Shown here piece after piece: positions 62,969 to 64,000 of a stretch of 64,000 nucleotides of DNA (positions are counted from its first letter, which is position 1; the number at the start of each line of letters is the position of its first letter). The position numbers and the translations under genes are program-made. The stretch is from Lysinibacillus sphaericus (lineage in GTDB: Bacteria; Bacillota; Bacilli; Bacillales_A; Planococcaceae), in assembly GCF_002982115.1 (NCBI RefSeq), contig NZ_CP019980.1, positions 3,728,001 through 3,792,000 of the forward strand, read 5' to 3'. The notes below the pieces were generated by a model. The model was given only the letters and a program-made list of their open reading frames with translations, ran no database searches and was not told where the DNA came from.

Positions 62969-64000
62969 TACATCTCCTTAAACTTTTCTTTATTTGTTGT
63001 TATATAGTCACAACCTAATTTCACAATGAGGTTTGTACATAAAATAAAAATTGAGAGAACAAAAATATCCGTATACTTCGCAAAATGCTGCAATTCTTTA
63101 ATGCGCGTTGAGACAAGCATCGTTTTCGTACTGACAAGGAAAATTACACCACTAACTGTCACCATGGCATTTAAAAAATAGTAGCTAAACATTTGAAAAA
63201 TAGTAGGTCTTATATTCGGCAAAATAACGCGAATGACCGTTTGAAGCCAAGAGTCCTTTAATAACTCTCCCGTCACTTCCCATGTTGGGTCCATTTTTTG
63301 CAAAGAGTTTTTCGCCATTAAATACGGTGTTGTAAAGAAATGGACAACCGTATAGGCAATAATGATAAAGAAGGTCCCTTTAAGCGAACTCCCATTGAAG
63401 AAAAATAAATAAGAAAGACCGAGTACCATACCTGGCACTGTATTGGTAATCATTGACGCAAAATCTAATGTACTTCTCCCTTTTAACGGTGTTCTGACAT
63501 TTAGAAGTGCTGAAACAAACGCGATGCCCACACCTAAAATTGCTGTAAAAAAGGCAACAATAAGAGAATTCATATAAACCCTTGTTAAATTTTTTTCTGC
63601 TAAAACATTTTGTACATGTTCCAATGTGAAACTAAAGTCATATGGATAGCCCTTAGTAAACGGCACGATAAACATTGTTGAGAAGATGATAAAAATCGTA
63701 CTTACGCATACTAACGATAGCACTGTAAATATACTGTCTCGAAGACGATGCACGACTAGAGCACTTTGACTGACATGCTTATATTGAAAATTAAATCGAT
63801 CTAGCACGCTTAGCATCACGATGCCAAGTACAGCAGGTACAAGCATAAGTACGGAAATTACCGCCCCTTGCTCAAATCGCACAATAGAGCCAAGCATCGC
63901 TTGATATAGCTCTGTTGCAATCACTTTATAACCCCCACCTACCGAAGCAGGGATACCAAAATCGGTAAAACTTAAAATAAACGTTAAAATAAATGCTCCA
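62968..64000 (-). CDS. ABC transporter permease, fused two-domain PhnUV/FbpB-like (5' end cut)
   Basis: Membrane permease cut by the right edge; the frame stays open to 64000, so the GTG at 63924 is not the true start. The visible 344 residues begin FILTFILSFTDFGIPASVGG and include helices of one permease half, a middle linker, and the second half with NSLIVAFFTAILGVGIAFVS and the coupling loop ending ILPNIRPTIFQMF. The first 25 or so visible residues look like the end of the first half, as in the fused permeases of the 2-aminoethylphosphonate and ferric-iron type. Drives uptake with the binding protein that follows; the ATPase must lie beyond the window. Confidence 0.85.
   Translation of the reverse strand, partial: GAFILTFILSFTDFGIPASVGGGYKVIATELYQAMLGSIVRFEQGAVISVLMLVPAVLGIVMLSVLDRFNFQYKHVSQSALVVHRLRDSIFTVLSLVCVSTIFIIFSTMFIVPFTKGYPYDFSFTLEHVQNVLAEKNLTRVYMNSLIVAFFTAILGVGIAFVSALLNVRTPLKGRSTLDFASMITNTVPGMVLGLSYLFFFNGSSLKGTFFIIIAYTVVHFFTTPYLMAKNSLQKMDPTWEVTGELLKDSWLQTVIRVILPNIRPTIFQMFSYYFLNAMVTVSGVIFLVSTKTMLVSTRIKELQHFAKYTDIFVLSIFILCTNLIVKLGCDYITTNKEKFKEM

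Noticed and set aside
63924-64000. GTG 63924 as the permease start
   Set aside because: The frame continues upstream as a convincing permease segment (ILSFTDFGIPASVGG) to the window edge, so the gene is simply truncated.

Overview
The window is a 64 kb piece of a low-GC Firmicute chromosome. Gene content and order match the ylb-cta-yla-ykt-pdh arc of Bacillus subtilis, and individual proteins look most like Bacillaceae/Planococcaceae. I infer Lysinibacillus or a close relative (Solibacillus and other Planococcaceae remain possible). The support is synteny, sporulation genes (rsfA, ylbJ, a YtvI-like protein), a caa3 oxidase, AAGGAGG-type ribosome binding sites and many TTG/GTG starts. No rRNA, tRNA, CRISPR array, prophage or intact insertion sequence was seen. 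It is mostly core genome with several small accessory insertions.

Layout. 1-5.6 kb: 3' part of bshC (bacillithiol), a DUF3397 membrane protein, panE, the prespore regulator rsfA, an inserted crotonase, then rpmF-ylbN. 5.8-12.8 kb: tmcAL, the PDZ/Lon-like protease ylbL, ylbJ, coaD-rsmD, a secreted stalk-domain protein, a DUF7147-type protein and ylbG. 13-20 kb: a rearranged stretch relative to B. subtilis, with a GDPD phosphodiesterase, a tartrate/D-malate dehydrogenase, ylbF, a hotdog thioesterase, a MurE ligase outside the cell-wall cluster, a CAP-domain protein and a YugN protein. 20-29 kb: a YtvI-like permease and the cytochrome caa3 locus, ctaA diverging from ctaB-ctaC-ctaD-ctaE-ctaF, then ctaG and ctaM. 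29.5-41 kb: ylaN, ftsW, pycA, two small yla-type genes, an SsuABC/ThiXYZ-like ABC transporter, ylaH, typA and ylaF. 41-45 kb: an accessory AbgT transporter/M20 amidohydrolase pair with a divergent, unusual regulator. 45-52.9 kb: yktC-ykzI-yktB-yktA region, nitronate monooxygenase, speA, a methyltransferase and lrgAB. 53-59.8 kb: an SDR protein, pdhABCD and def. 60-64 kb: a 2-aminoethylphosphonate island (phnX, phnW, binding protein, fused permease) that runs off the right edge.

How it fits together. pycA and pdhABCD supply oxaloacetate and acetyl-CoA from pyruvate; the cta genes build and assemble the terminal oxidase and its heme A. The phn genes convert imported 2-aminoethylphosphonate to phosphonoacetaldehyde, then to acetaldehyde and phosphate. 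coaD, panE and bshC are linked through coenzyme A and thiol chemistry.

Most noteworthy: (1) a MurE paralog with both meso-diaminopimelate signatures (DNPR and GKGHE). In Lysinibacillus, whose vegetative wall uses lysine, this is a good candidate for the spore-cortex DAP ligase. (2) Two dispersed repeat families: a GC-rich palindromic element seen three times, each near the same terminator hairpin, and a short AGTGCC-GGCACT palindrome seen four times, three of them against gene stop codons. (3) A 17-bp RNA stem at 47.8 kb whose only deviations are G-U wobbles on one strand. (4) A crotonase and an SDR protein that both lack the usual catalytic residues. (5) The AbgT/M20/degenerate-GGDEF regulator module.
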